NCBI GenBank assembly: GCA_007694005.1
Contig: RECN01000047.1
Span: forward strand, 1 to 59,516
Direction of reading: 5' to 3'
Source: Spirochaetaceae bacterium
GTDB taxonomy: Bacteria; Spirochaetota; Spirochaetia; DSM-27196; SKKC01
Length of the DNA: 59,516 nucleotides
Below are positions 8,669 through 17,069 of this stretch, in pieces; position 1 is the first letter of the stretch; the number at the start of each line of letters is the position of its first letter. The position numbers and the translations under genes are program-made. The notes under the pieces are model-generated. The model worked only from the letters and a program-made list of their open reading frames with translations. It was not told where the DNA came from and did no database searches.

Positions 8669-8857
8669 AGTAAGATTCTCCGACGGCAGTTCTGACGTCG
8701 TTGGCGTAAGCATATCCCGAAGTACCCATGTGCATGCAACTGCCACGATCTGTATTTTTTATTCGATTAATAAGAGATTTTGTCGAGAAGCGACCTTAAG
8801 TGGCGTTTTTCTGTTACTATGACAGCATAATAAATTCGAAGGAAAAGTGAGCTCTGT

Positions 8858-10090
8858 ATGAACGATATCGTTGCTCTTCACCGTGCCGAGTATGGGAGGG
8901 AGCCGGAAGTTACTGCCTCGGCACCCGGTGTGGCACATCTTCTTGGTGAGCACATCGAAGACGCAGGATTTCCTACCCTGTCTATGGCAACCCATATGTC
9001 TGTTCACGTCGCTATGAGCCGTCGGAAAGACCTGAGTCTCCGGTTCTTTGCGCCCGACATAGGCGAGCGTCGGCGAACGGGTGTATCCAGTATCAAGCCG
9101 CGCGACGAGGACAGGTGGGCGAATGTACCGAAAGGTATTATCGCCTTCGTGCTTTCGCGCGGACATCGCATGAAAGGCGTGGACATCACCATTGCCGGAG
9201 ATATACCCCGCGAACGCGGCCTTGGCGCGAGTTCGGCAGTCTGCGTGGCAACAGCACTCGCTATGGAACGCCTGCTTGACCTGCCCCGGGGAAGTATCGA
9301 CCCGGTAGCCGCATCGGCCTATGCGAAGTCCCGCTACGGGCGCCTGCCGGTCAGCGACAGCGATGCAACCGTCAGCGCCTTTGCGCGGCCGGGTTTCCCG
9401 GTGCTCTATCGTGTCGGACAGAGGGATCTTCAGGAACTTCCCGGACCCGCCGCGCCCTATCAACTCGTCCTGACCGACAGCGGTCTCGAACCCGAGCGTC
9501 TCGACGAAGAAGAGCGGGACGTGTACGGGCATGTATTGCAGGGTTGTGCCGACGAGGACGACGAAGACGAACTGGATGAAGACGAAGAACACAATCCTTC
9601 ACCGGGTCCGTGGACTGTTTCTCCCACCGAACGACGTCGCGTTCCGATCTCGAACAGCAAGGATGCGAAGGAGGAGTTCAGCGATACGCTTGAACTCCTG
9701 GATACCATGGCACGCAGGACCTGTCAGCACGTCATGGGTGAACTTGAGCGAATCGAGCACGCGGTAGAAGCGCTCCGGTCCGGGGATGCCGCATCCCTGG
9801 GAAAGACGCTGTTGCGCAGCCAGGAGAGTCTTCGTGATCTGCTTGAGGTGAGCTGTCCGGAACTGGACTGGCTCGTGAAACGGGCCGTCGAAGTTCCAGG
9901 GGTCATTGGCAGCCGTCTGTCCGGTCCCGGACTCGGGGGCTTTACCGTTACGCTTCTGACCCCCGATTCGGCCGCTGATTACGGAGAACGACTCGAAGAG
10001 TACGAGCGTATCTTCGGGTTCAAGCCGCAGCAGATCGTGCTCCGCGAAGGGCCGGGGGCATCGGTTCACGAGAAGCGAAAAATGGAATAG
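8858..10090 (+). CDS. galactokinase-like GHMP-family protein with altered sugar-site residues
   Basis: The GHMP fold is clear in 410 residues: an N-terminal motif APGVAHLLGEHIEDAGF that aligns with galactokinase APGRVNLIGEHTDYN, the nucleotide loop GLGASSAVCVATA, and the third motif RLSGPGLGGFTVTLL. The invariant catalytic Arg of galactokinase (human R37) is Val25 here, and the sugar-binding Asp (human D46) is Glu34. A run of Asp/Glu (about residues 225-240, EDDEDELDEDEE) is inserted in the middle. So true galactose phosphorylation is doubtful. It may act on another sugar or be non-catalytic. No other Leloir gene is nearby. It heads a plus-strand run with surE. Confidence 0.8.
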   Translation: MNDIVALHRAEYGREPEVTASAPGVAHLLGEHIEDAGFPTLSMATHMSVHVAMSRRKDLSLRFFAPDIGERRRTGVSSIKPRDEDRWANVPKGIIAFVLSRGHRMKGVDITIAGDIPRERGLGASSAVCVATALAMERLLDLPRGSIDPVAASAYAKSRYGRLPVSDSDATVSAFARPGFPVLYRVGQRDLQELPGPAAPYQLVLTDSGLEPERLDEEERDVYGHVLQGCADEDDEDELDEDEEHNPSPGPWTVSPTERRRVPISNSKDAKEEFSDTLELLDTMARRTCQHVMGELERIEHAVEALRSGDAASLGKTLLRSQESLRDLLEVSCPELDWLVKRAVEVPGVIGSRLSGPGLGGFTVTLLTPDSAADYGERLEEYERIFGFKPQQIVLREGPGASVHEKRKME

Positions 10091-10125
10091 ACTTCGGGTA
10101 TCAGTACTGGGAAGTGCAGGGGAAC

Positions 10126-10872
10126 ATGAATATTTTACTTACAAATGACGACGGGATAGACAGCCCCGGACTTCGGGCTCTCGAGCAGGCTTTCTCGGTC
10201 AAGCACTCCGTGTGGGTCGTTGCGCCCGACGGCGAGCGCAGCGGCATGTCTCACTATATCACGATGAAGCTTCCGGTTCGTGCGCAGCACCGCGGCGAAA
10301 ACCGCCTGGCTATCAGCGGATCGCCGGCTGACTGTGTCATCCTCGCGCTTCATGGAGCGATCGGTGTCCGACCCGACGTCGTTATATCAGGACCGAACCT
10401 GGGAGCAAATCTCGGAACCGACGTCGTGTATTCGGGTACGGTTGCTGCGGCACGTCAGGCTTCATTCGCCGGCGTACCTGGTATCGCGCTCAGCGTCGAC
10501 TCGTACAGCCCTCCGTGGCATTTCTCTCCGCTGGTCGACTTCGTAACCGAACATATCGACGAACTTGTGTCGCTGTGGACGCCTGATCACTTCCTGAACA
10601 TAAATGCGGCCAACCTTGATAACGGTGCGCTTCCCGTGGCTCTTACCGCGCTGGGCCGTCGTACCTACAGCGACAGACTCTATGAGTACGAGGCACCATC
10701 GGGTGACCGATACTTTTTTCTTGACGGTGCCCCGGATGATTCTGCCGTTCATCCCGAGAGTGATGTATCATTCGTGAAGTCAGGCGGAATTGCTGTGACT
10801 CCGGTTTCGATCTTTCCGAACGAGCAGTGTGATTTCTCCCAATACGAGGGCGCATCATTCTTGCGAAGGTAG
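10126..10872 (+). CDS. surE: 5'/3'-nucleotidase SurE
   Basis: Metal-dependent nucleoside monophosphatase of stationary-phase survival. The 248-residue product starts MNILLTNDDGIDSPG with the metal ligands D8 and D9, followed by the conserved SGSPADC and SGPNLGANLGTDVVYSGTVAAA segments. Length matches the family (about 250). I took the ATG at 10126. A GTG at 10114 is also in frame and would add four residues, but the family starts at MNILLTNDDG and AGGGG lies right before the ATG. It is followed after 6 bp by a TPR gene. In proteobacteria surE often sits near rpoS, but here it lies far from the sigma factor. Confidence 0.95.
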   Translation: MNILLTNDDGIDSPGLRALEQAFSVKHSVWVVAPDGERSGMSHYITMKLPVRAQHRGENRLAISGSPADCVILALHGAIGVRPDVVISGPNLGANLGTDVVYSGTVAAARQASFAGVPGIALSVDSYSPPWHFSPLVDFVTEHIDELVSLWTPDHFLNINAANLDNGALPVALTALGRRTYSDRLYEYEAPSGDRYFFLDGAPDDSAVHPESDVSFVKSGGIAVTPVSIFPNEQCDFSQYEGASFLRR

Positions 10873-10878
10873 CAGGAC

Positions 10879-11541
10879 ATGGAAGAGGGCATTCGGCTCT
10901 ATAACGAAGGAAAATATCGCGAGGCGCTTGATGTCTTCCTGAACCTGAATGTGGAAACCGATGAGTATACCGAGCTCGCGTACCACCTCGGGCTGTGTTA
11001 CACCAAGCTCCGGCAGTACGACGAGGCGGTGCTCTACCTTGAGCAGGTCGTCACATCGGATGAGGCCTTTGCGACCGCATATCAGAGCCGGATGATCCTT
11101 GGCTATATCTACTCGATCACCGAGCGGCATCGCCTGGCAGAGTTCGAGTTTTCGCGACTCATCGAGGACGGTTATGAGTCGCCAAAAGCCTACGCCGCGC
11201 TCGCGTATACACAGTATCACCAGAAGAACATCGCCGCAGCCGTGCGAAACCTTCAGAAGGCAATCGCTATGGATCCGGATAACGTGACGGCGCTCAACAA
11301 CATCGGCTTCATCCTCGCAGAGGAGGGGTCAAATCCTGATATTGCGCTTCGATACTGTCGAAGAGCTGTTGACCGCAGTCCTGAAAACCCGTCGTATCTT
11401 GACAGTCTCGGCTGGGCGTATCTGAAATGCGGGCGTTTCTCTGAAGCTCGGGGATACCTGAAAAAAGCGCTTCGCCTCAGACCGGATGATCTCGAAATAC
11501 AGAACCACGTGCGTGTTCTCGAGAAGAAGGAGGCGCGGTAG
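10879..11541 (+). CDS. TPR-repeat protein
   Basis: 220 residues, nearly all tetratricopeptide repeats (LYNEGKYREALDVFLNL, LGLCYTKLRQYDEAVLYLEQ, LGWAYLKCGRFSEARGYLKKALRLRPDD and others, about five to six units). There is no signal peptide, so it is probably cytoplasmic. It lies 6 bp after surE, and its stop overlaps the GTG of the next gene by one base, so it is coupled to the secreted NHL protein. The partner is unknown. Confidence 0.85.
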   Translation: MEEGIRLYNEGKYREALDVFLNLNVETDEYTELAYHLGLCYTKLRQYDEAVLYLEQVVTSDEAFATAYQSRMILGYIYSITERHRLAEFEFSRLIEDGYESPKAYAALAYTQYHQKNIAAAVRNLQKAIAMDPDNVTALNNIGFILAEEGSNPDIALRYCRRAVDRSPENPSYLDSLGWAYLKCGRFSEARGYLKKALRLRPDDLEIQNHVRVLEKKEAR

Positions 11542-13568
11542 TGAAACGTGTCCTGGCCCTCACAGTATTGTACCTCGGTTGCGTCCTCTCGGTAACGTTC
11601 GCACAGTCGGTTGATTTTGATGCCCTGCAGGCCGACGAGGAGTTTGGCTTTGGCGTACGAGCCTATCACGAAGGGTATTTCGAAGACGCGGTGCAGAGTT
11701 TTCTCCGGGCACTGAGTCTTCGTCCGACAGACGATCGGACACGGGAGTGGCTTGGCAACGCGTATTACCGGATCGGACTGGAACAGGCAGCTCTCAGCGA
11801 ATGGATCGATGTCGCTTCGCGTGGCAACGCTTCGGAATATCTGCAAAGCCGGATCGAACGGCTGCGCCTCGATACCGGCACGGCACCGGATGCGGTCGCT
11901 CGAGAACCCTACGTGTACTCCCGAAACATCGAAGGCATGCGGGGCGGCCTTTCCGTTTTTCGCAGACCGAGCTCGATCTATCCCCTGCCCACCGGCGGTT
12001 ACCTCGTGGTGTCGTTCTCCTCGCACGAAATTATCGTGCTGGATGTGAACGGAAATCGTCTGGGACGCTGGGCCGGTGGTGTGCTCGGCTTTGACGCTCC
12101 CTTTGGCCTTACCTCAAGCGGTGGACAGTATTTTCTCACTGAGTTTGGCGCCGACAGCGTGTCGGTTCTCAACAACGCCGGCGCACGGGTAGCGCGCTTC
12201 GGCGGCAGTGGAAGCGGTGAGGGTGAACTCCTCGGACCACAGTACATCGCAGCAGACGGCCAGGGTTACCTGTACGTCAGCGACTGGGGCAACCGTCGCG
12301 TCGTCAAGTTTGACGAGTCCGGGGAATACATTCTTTCGTTCGGCAGACGTACTGCAGGTTTCGATGGTCTGCAGAGTGTGACCGGTCTTCTGTATTACGA
12401 TAATAGAGTGTTTGTCGGAGATGAAGCCGGTAACGGCGTACGCGTGTTCGATGAGAGTGGAAACTACCTCGAAACGCTTGGAAGCGGACGTTTAGGGCGC
12501 GTTGAAGGTCTGTCCCTGTATGGACCAGGAGAGATCCTCATTTCGGCTGGTTCAGAACTGCAGGTTCTTGACGTAGACATGGATACGCTGCGACGGCTGA
12601 GTGATTTTCAGGGAGGAGCAGCCCGTATCGTGCATGCGATACGCGATGCAAACGGTGAAATTGTAGCGGCTGACTTCGACAGATCGCAGCTCCATGTGCT
12701 TACGGAACGCCCCGGACTGTATACAGGTCTGAGGGTATCCGTAGAGCGAATCGATACGAGGGACTGGCCGGTCACGCTGGTCGATCTGCGGGTGGAGAAC
12801 CGCAGCGGAGACCCGGTCGTCGGTCTTCGCGCTGCGAACTTCATTCCAACTGAGGGTGGGGTCGCGGTCGATGGGAAGCAGCTCGTCTACGTCGCAGATC
12901 GGAACATGCATCCTCACGTTTCGCTTCTGGTTTCCGGAGCACTCCCGGGTTCGTCCGGGCATGACCTTGTGGAAGACATAGCCCGTGGCGTTCATCAGAC
13001 AGTTCCTGCAGCCGGTTCGCTGAGGCTTGTGAGCGGCGGAACCGAGCCGTACGTTGTCACAGGCCCTGGTACCGGTGTGGAGACCTTTGTGGCGAACGCT
13101 GCCGGTCACACGGTCTCGGGAAACACCGACCGCTTCGACCTTGCGGTACGGCTTGCTGCAGGGGAGCTTTTACGGTCACGCGGCCCCCGATCGGTCGCAT
13201 TTGTGTCTTCGGGACGCCTTGGTTCGCAGGCTTTTACCGACTATGAGATAGATGACCTTGCCGCGTATCTCAGAAACAACGGTATCCGCTTTGATCTGCT
13301 GGTAACCGGATCAGCCGGGATTGATCCTGATCTTGACTACCTCGTTTCGGAGACAGGAGGCGGTATATTCCGCCCGCAGGATGCATTGGGTATGCTTCCC
13401 TATCAACGCGCCATTGCCTCGCGGACGACAGGACGTTATACCTTGTGGTACAGGTCAAACAGATTTGGTGATTTTGGCAGGGCTCTGATACCTGTTGAAG
13501 TGGAAGTAGTCCTGGGGCGCATGACCGGTCGCGGTGAGAGTGCATATTTTTCACCCCTGGAGTTCTGA
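11541..13568 (+). CDS. secreted TPR plus NHL beta-propeller protein
   Basis: 675 residues: Sec signal peptide (VLALTVLYLGCVLSVTFAQS), a short TPR region (about 35-115), then a six-bladed propeller of NHL-like repeats (FRRPSSIYPLPTGGYLVVS, LGPQYIAADGQGYLYVSDWG and YILSFGR are typical; about 130-400), and a C-terminal domain (about 420-675) with alternating beta/alpha pattern (SVAFVSSGRLGSQAFTDYEIDDL) that resembles a von Willebrand A fold. It probably works in the periplasm as a binding scaffold. GTG start, one-base overlap with the TPR gene before it. The cysteine at 14 could be read as a relaxed lipobox, but I favour cleavage after Ala21. Function not known to me. Confidence 0.75.
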   Translation: MKRVLALTVLYLGCVLSVTFAQSVDFDALQADEEFGFGVRAYHEGYFEDAVQSFLRALSLRPTDDRTREWLGNAYYRIGLEQAALSEWIDVASRGNASEYLQSRIERLRLDTGTAPDAVAREPYVYSRNIEGMRGGLSVFRRPSSIYPLPTGGYLVVSFSSHEIIVLDVNGNRLGRWAGGVLGFDAPFGLTSSGGQYFLTEFGADSVSVLNNAGARVARFGGSGSGEGELLGPQYIAADGQGYLYVSDWGNRRVVKFDESGEYILSFGRRTAGFDGLQSVTGLLYYDNRVFVGDEAGNGVRVFDESGNYLETLGSGRLGRVEGLSLYGPGEILISAGSELQVLDVDMDTLRRLSDFQGGAARIVHAIRDANGEIVAADFDRSQLHVLTERPGLYTGLRVSVERIDTRDWPVTLVDLRVENRSGDPVVGLRAANFIPTEGGVAVDGKQLVYVADRNMHPHVSLLVSGALPGSSGHDLVEDIARGVHQTVPAAGSLRLVSGGTEPYVVTGPGTGVETFVANAAGHTVSGNTDRFDLAVRLAAGELLRSRGPRSVAFVSSGRLGSQAFTDYEIDDLAAYLRNNGIRFDLLVTGSAGIDPDLDYLVSETGGGIFRPQDALGMLPYQRAIASRTTGRYTLWYRSNRFGDFGRALIPVEVEVVLGRMTGRGESAYFSPLEF

Positions 13569-13672
13569 GTCCCAAAGGACAGATGAATCGTAGGGCTTAC
13601 TCTTTTCGGTCGGGGTCTTGCGTCAGTATATTCATCAAAGAACCTAAGATTATCAGGCAGGGAGAGTTCTCC

Positions 13673-13987
13673 ATGGCGAAAACCGGTGCGGAGTGGGATG
13701 GCCGGCTCAAAGAAAAACGCGACGAAAAACTGAAAGAGCCTGATATGTTCAGGGTAGTTCTTCACAATGATGACTACACGACACAAGAGTTTGTTGTTGA
13801 AGTGCTGGTTAAAGTGTTTCATAAAAGCGTTGTCGAGGCGACACGCATAATGCTCAACGTTCACAGGCAGGGTACTGGTCAGGTGGGCGTATATACCTAC
13901 GATATCGCGGCAACCAAGGTTCGGCAGGTTACACAGATGGCACGGGAACGGGAATTTCCGCTCAAGTGTTCGATGGAAAAGGCCTAA
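13673..13987 (+). CDS. clpS: ClpS, N-degron adaptor of ClpAP
   Basis: Binds proteins with destabilising N-terminal residues (Leu, Phe, Tyr, Trp) and hands them to ClpA. In the 104-residue product the substrate pocket residues are visible: N32, D33, D34 (HNDDYTTQEFV) and H64 (NVHRQGTG). The flexible N-terminal tail that engages the ClpA pore is present (residues 1-24). Start ATG with AGGGAGAG 7-10 nt upstream. An earlier in-frame ATG at 13583 would add 30 unrelated residues and is less likely. clpA follows after 12 bp and aat after that, giving a full N-degron cassette. Confidence 0.95.
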   Translation: MAKTGAEWDGRLKEKRDEKLKEPDMFRVVLHNDDYTTQEFVVEVLVKVFHKSVVEATRIMLNVHRQGTGQVGVYTYDIAATKVRQVTQMAREREFPLKCSMEKA

Positions 13988-13999
13988 ACAGGAATAAGT

Positions 14000-16300
14000 A
14001 TGAGAGTTAATCAGGAAGTTCAGGATGTGCTCAATGCCGCGTATCAGGAAGCTCGACAGCGGAATCATGAATATCTGACACCAGAGCATGTCCTGTACGC
14101 GGCGCTGCATTTCGAGTATCCCCGGGAGATCATAGTCGAGTGCGGATCAGACGCCGACCAGTTACGGTCGCTGATCGACGAGCATCTGAAGACGAAGGTT
14201 CCCACCGTCGAAAGTATCGAACCGACACAGAGTGTCAGTTTTCAGAATATTATCGAGCGGGCAGTGTTTCATACACAGAACGCCAGTAAGGATGAAGTCG
14301 ATCTCGGCGACATCCTCGTTTCGATTTTCGACGAGGATCAGAGTTTCGGCAGTTATTACCTGAAGAAACAGGGCATATCGCGACTCGCGCTTCTGGAGTC
14401 GATTTCGCACGGGGTCGACAGGGATGAGATTGATGATGCGGACGTGGATTCCGAAGAAGATGATCTTGACGACGACAGCGAGTCACCACGGCGGAAGACG
14501 AAAAAAGATCCGCTTCTTCAGTTCACCGACAACCTTACGGAAATGGCCGCCAAGGGTAAGCTCGAACCGGTCATCGGTCGTGACGACATTATTGAACGAA
14601 CTGTGCAGGTCCTGTGTCGGCGCATGAAGAATAATCCTGTCCTTCTCGGCGATCCGGGGGTCGGAAAAACGGCTATTGCCGAAGGACTCGCCCAGCGGAT
14701 CGCCGAGGAGTCCGTGCCGGCTATTCTGAAGGGCTACACCATTTTCAGTCTCGACATGGGTCGTGTTCTCGCAGGAACCCGCTATCGCGGTGACTTCGAA
14801 GAGCGTATGAAGAAAGTAATCGCAGCCCTTCAGAAGAGAAGCAAAGTCATTCTGTTCATAGACGAAATCCACACAATAGTCGGAGCCGGAGCTGTTTCAG
14901 GTGGTGCGATGGATGCTAGCAACATGCTCAAGCCCGCACTCAGTGCCGGTGACATACGGGTCATTGGATCGACGACCTATGAGGAGTACAAGAAGTACTT
15001 CGAAAAAGATCGTGCCCTCAGCCGCCGTTTTCAGAAGATCGAAGTACCCGAACCGAGCGAAGCCGACACCCTCGAGATCCTCAAGGGACTCAGGAGCAAG
15101 TACGAGGAGTTCCACAACGTCCGGTACTCCGACGAAGCCATGGAGGCCGCCGTTCATCTGAGCGCGCTCTATATCACCGACCGGCATCTTCCGGACAAGG
15201 CAATCGACGTTATGGACGAAACAGGTGCGTTTATGCGCATGAAGTCGTTCCGCGATGGCGAGGAGGATGCTGATCCTGTAACGATCATCGAGGCTGATAT
15301 CGAAAAGGTCGTCAGTAAGATTGCGAAGATCCCCGAGCGCACGGTTAACCAGAGCGAAGGAATGCGTCTGAAGACCCTCAGCGAGGATCTGAGTCGCGCC
15401 GTCTTCGGACAGGAACCTGCGATCGAAGCGGTTGTCGATGCGGTCAAGAGATCACGAGCCGGGTTTCGGAAAGCGACGAAGCCCGTTGCGAACTTTCTTT
15501 TTGTCGGTCCGACCGGTGTAGGAAAGACGGAGCTCGCAAATCAACTCGCCTCGACCATGGGCGTTACGCTTCATCGCTTTGACATGAGCGAGTTTCAGGA
15601 AAAACACACCGTCAGCCGCCTTCTCGGTTCGCCGCCGGGTTACGTCGGCTACGAGGAAGGTGGACTGCTGACCGACGCTATACGGAAGACCCCGCATTGT
15701 GTGCTTCTGCTCGACGAGATAGAAAAAGCACACTCTGATATTTTTAACATTCTTCTGCAGGCGATGGACTATGCGACTATTACCGATAACACCGGGCGAC
15801 AGGCTGATTTCCGGAACACGGTTATCATCATGACCAGCAACGCTGGCGCGCGCGAGATCGGCAAGCCCATGATAGGATTCGGTGAACGCTCGGTTACGTC
15901 GCAGGCCATCGATGACGCCGTAGAGAAGATTTTTTCTCCTGAGTTCAGGAACCGACTGGATAAGGTGGTTGTGTTCAATCCTCTATCGCCATCGGTAATT
16001 GAGGACATCGTGCGCAAGGAGCTGATCGAGTTCAATGAGCAGCTTTCCGAGAAACAGGTCGTCCTTGAGGTCAAGCCGGACGCGGTCGCCTGGATAGCCC
16101 GACACGGGTACTCGGAAGAATTTGGAGCTCGGAATATATCCCGACTCATAGAAGACAAAATCAAAGGGTTCTTTGTCGATGCAGTGCTCTTCGGGTCCCT
16201 GTCTCAAGGTGGTACGGCCGTAGCGGATGTGGTCGATGACGATATTCATATTACGACCGAAGTTCCGGAGCCTGTATCAGAAGCAGAGCCGACAATTTGA
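14000..16300 (+). CDS. clpA: ATP-dependent Clp protease ATPase subunit ClpA
   Basis: AAA+ unfoldase that feeds the ClpP chamber. 766 residues: Clp N-domain (about 1-140), an acidic linker ([18 protein letters not shown]), AAA1 with Walker A DPGVGKT (K223) and Walker B LFIDEIHT, and AAA2 with Walker A GPTGVGKT (K509) and Walker [11 protein letters not shown]. The ClpP-docking loop I625-G626-F627 lies in PMIGFGERS, so it is ClpA and not a ClpB-type disaggregase (it also lacks the long coiled-coil middle domain). ATG start, 12 bp after clpS and 28 bp before aat. clpP is not in the window. Confidence 0.97.
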   Translation: MRVNQEVQDVLNAAYQEARQRNHEYLTPEHVLYAALHFEYPREIIVECGSDADQLRSLIDEHLKTKVPTVESIEPTQSVSFQNIIERAVFHTQNASKDEVDLGDILVSIFDEDQSFGSYYLKKQGISRLALLESISHGVDRDEIDDADVDSEEDDLDDDSESPRRKTKKDPLLQFTDNLTEMAAKGKLEPVIGRDDIIERTVQVLCRRMKNNPVLLGDPGVGKTAIAEGLAQRIAEESVPAILKGYTIFSLDMGRVLAGTRYRGDFEERMKKVIAALQKRSKVILFIDEIHTIVGAGAVSGGAMDASNMLKPALSAGDIRVIGSTTYEEYKKYFEKDRALSRRFQKIEVPEPSEADTLEILKGLRSKYEEFHNVRYSDEAMEAAVHLSALYITDRHLPDKAIDVMDETGAFMRMKSFRDGEEDADPVTIIEADIEKVVSKIAKIPERTVNQSEGMRLKTLSEDLSRAVFGQEPAIEAVVDAVKRSRAGFRKATKPVANFLFVGPTGVGKTELANQLASTMGVTLHRFDMSEFQEKHTVSRLLGSPPGYVGYEEGGLLTDAIRKTPHCVLLLDEIEKAHSDIFNILLQAMDYATITDNTGRQADFRNTVIIMTSNAGAREIGKPMIGFGERSVTSQAIDDAVEKIFSPEFRNRLDKVVVFNPLSPSVIEDIVRKELIEFNEQLSEKQVVLEVKPDAVAWIARHGYSEEFGARNISRLIEDKIKGFFVDAVLFGSLSQGGTAVADVVDDDIHITTEVPEPVSEAEPTI

Positions 16301-16328
16301 TCCTCGCGCCCAGGCAATCAGGGAAGGA

Positions 16329-17069
16329 ATGAGCAACAATCCGGAGCTGCCGTATCTCTTACCGGATCAGCGGATCAGTTTTCCTCACCCCTCCACAGCG
16401 GACTTTGAGGGGGTTGTTGCCGTAGGCGGTAATCTGAGTCCCGGTGTGCTTCTGTCCGCCTACGAGCAGGGAATATTCCCGTGGTACGAGGACGGCTTAC
16501 CATTATTGTGGTGGTCACCTGATCCGCGTTTCGTGCTGTATCCCGAAAACCTTCACATTCCCAGACGGATCAGACGTGTGATCAGGAACGGACGCTTCAG
16601 TGTTTCGTTTGACGCCAGTTTTGACGAGGTCATTTCACTGTGCAGCCGCGCCCCACGACGCGGGCAGCATGGAACGTGGATTACAAACGCGATGATGCGA
16701 TCGTACCGGGAGTTACACAAACTCGGATTTGCGCATTCGGTAGAGGTGTATCGCGACGATCTGCTGGTCGGAGGACTGTACGGCCTGCTGTTCGGGAGGG
16801 TTTTTTGTGGAGAAAGCATGTTCTCGCTCGAACGTGATGCGTCAAAAGTCGCCTTTGTTCATTTCATGCTGCGGGCCGCTTCGCCGGAATCGCCCCTGAA
16901 TTTGCACCTGATTGATTCTCAGATGGAGACACAACACATGAAGGCCTTCGGTGCGGAATGCATACCGCGCGACGCCTTTCTGAACCTGGTCTCAACGCAC
17001 CTGGTCGCAGAACCTGCTGCTGACGCGTGGAAAATGCTGAACCTGATCCCTACAGATATCAGTAGCTGA
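16329..17069 (+). CDS. aat: leucyl/phenylalanyl-tRNA--protein transferase
   Basis: Adds Leu or Phe from tRNA to proteins beginning with Arg or Lys, creating the N-degron read by ClpS. The 246-residue product has the family signatures FPWYEDGLPLLWWSPDPR, GTWITNAMMRSY and GLLFGRVFCGESMFS, and length equals E. coli Aat (about 234) plus a short tail. I chose ATG at 16329, preceded by GGGAAGG. Third gene of clpS-clpA-aat. Its last 11 bp overlap the 3' end of the convergent TGS-kinase gene. Confidence 0.96.
   Translation: MSNNPELPYLLPDQRISFPHPSTADFEGVVAVGGNLSPGVLLSAYEQGIFPWYEDGLPLLWWSPDPRFVLYPENLHIPRRIRRVIRNGRFSVSFDASFDEVISLCSRAPRRGQHGTWITNAMMRSYRELHKLGFAHSVEVYRDDLLVGGLYGLLFGRVFCGESMFSLERDASKVAFVHFMLRAASPESPLNLHLIDSQMETQHMKAFGAECIPRDAFLNLVSTHLVAEPAADAWKMLNLIPTDISS

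Noticed and set aside
11541-13568. NHL protein as a lipoprotein because of Cys14
   Set aside because: The residues before it (LYLG) fit a lipobox poorly, and a standard signal-peptidase I site (TFA-QS) follows. Left open but not preferred.
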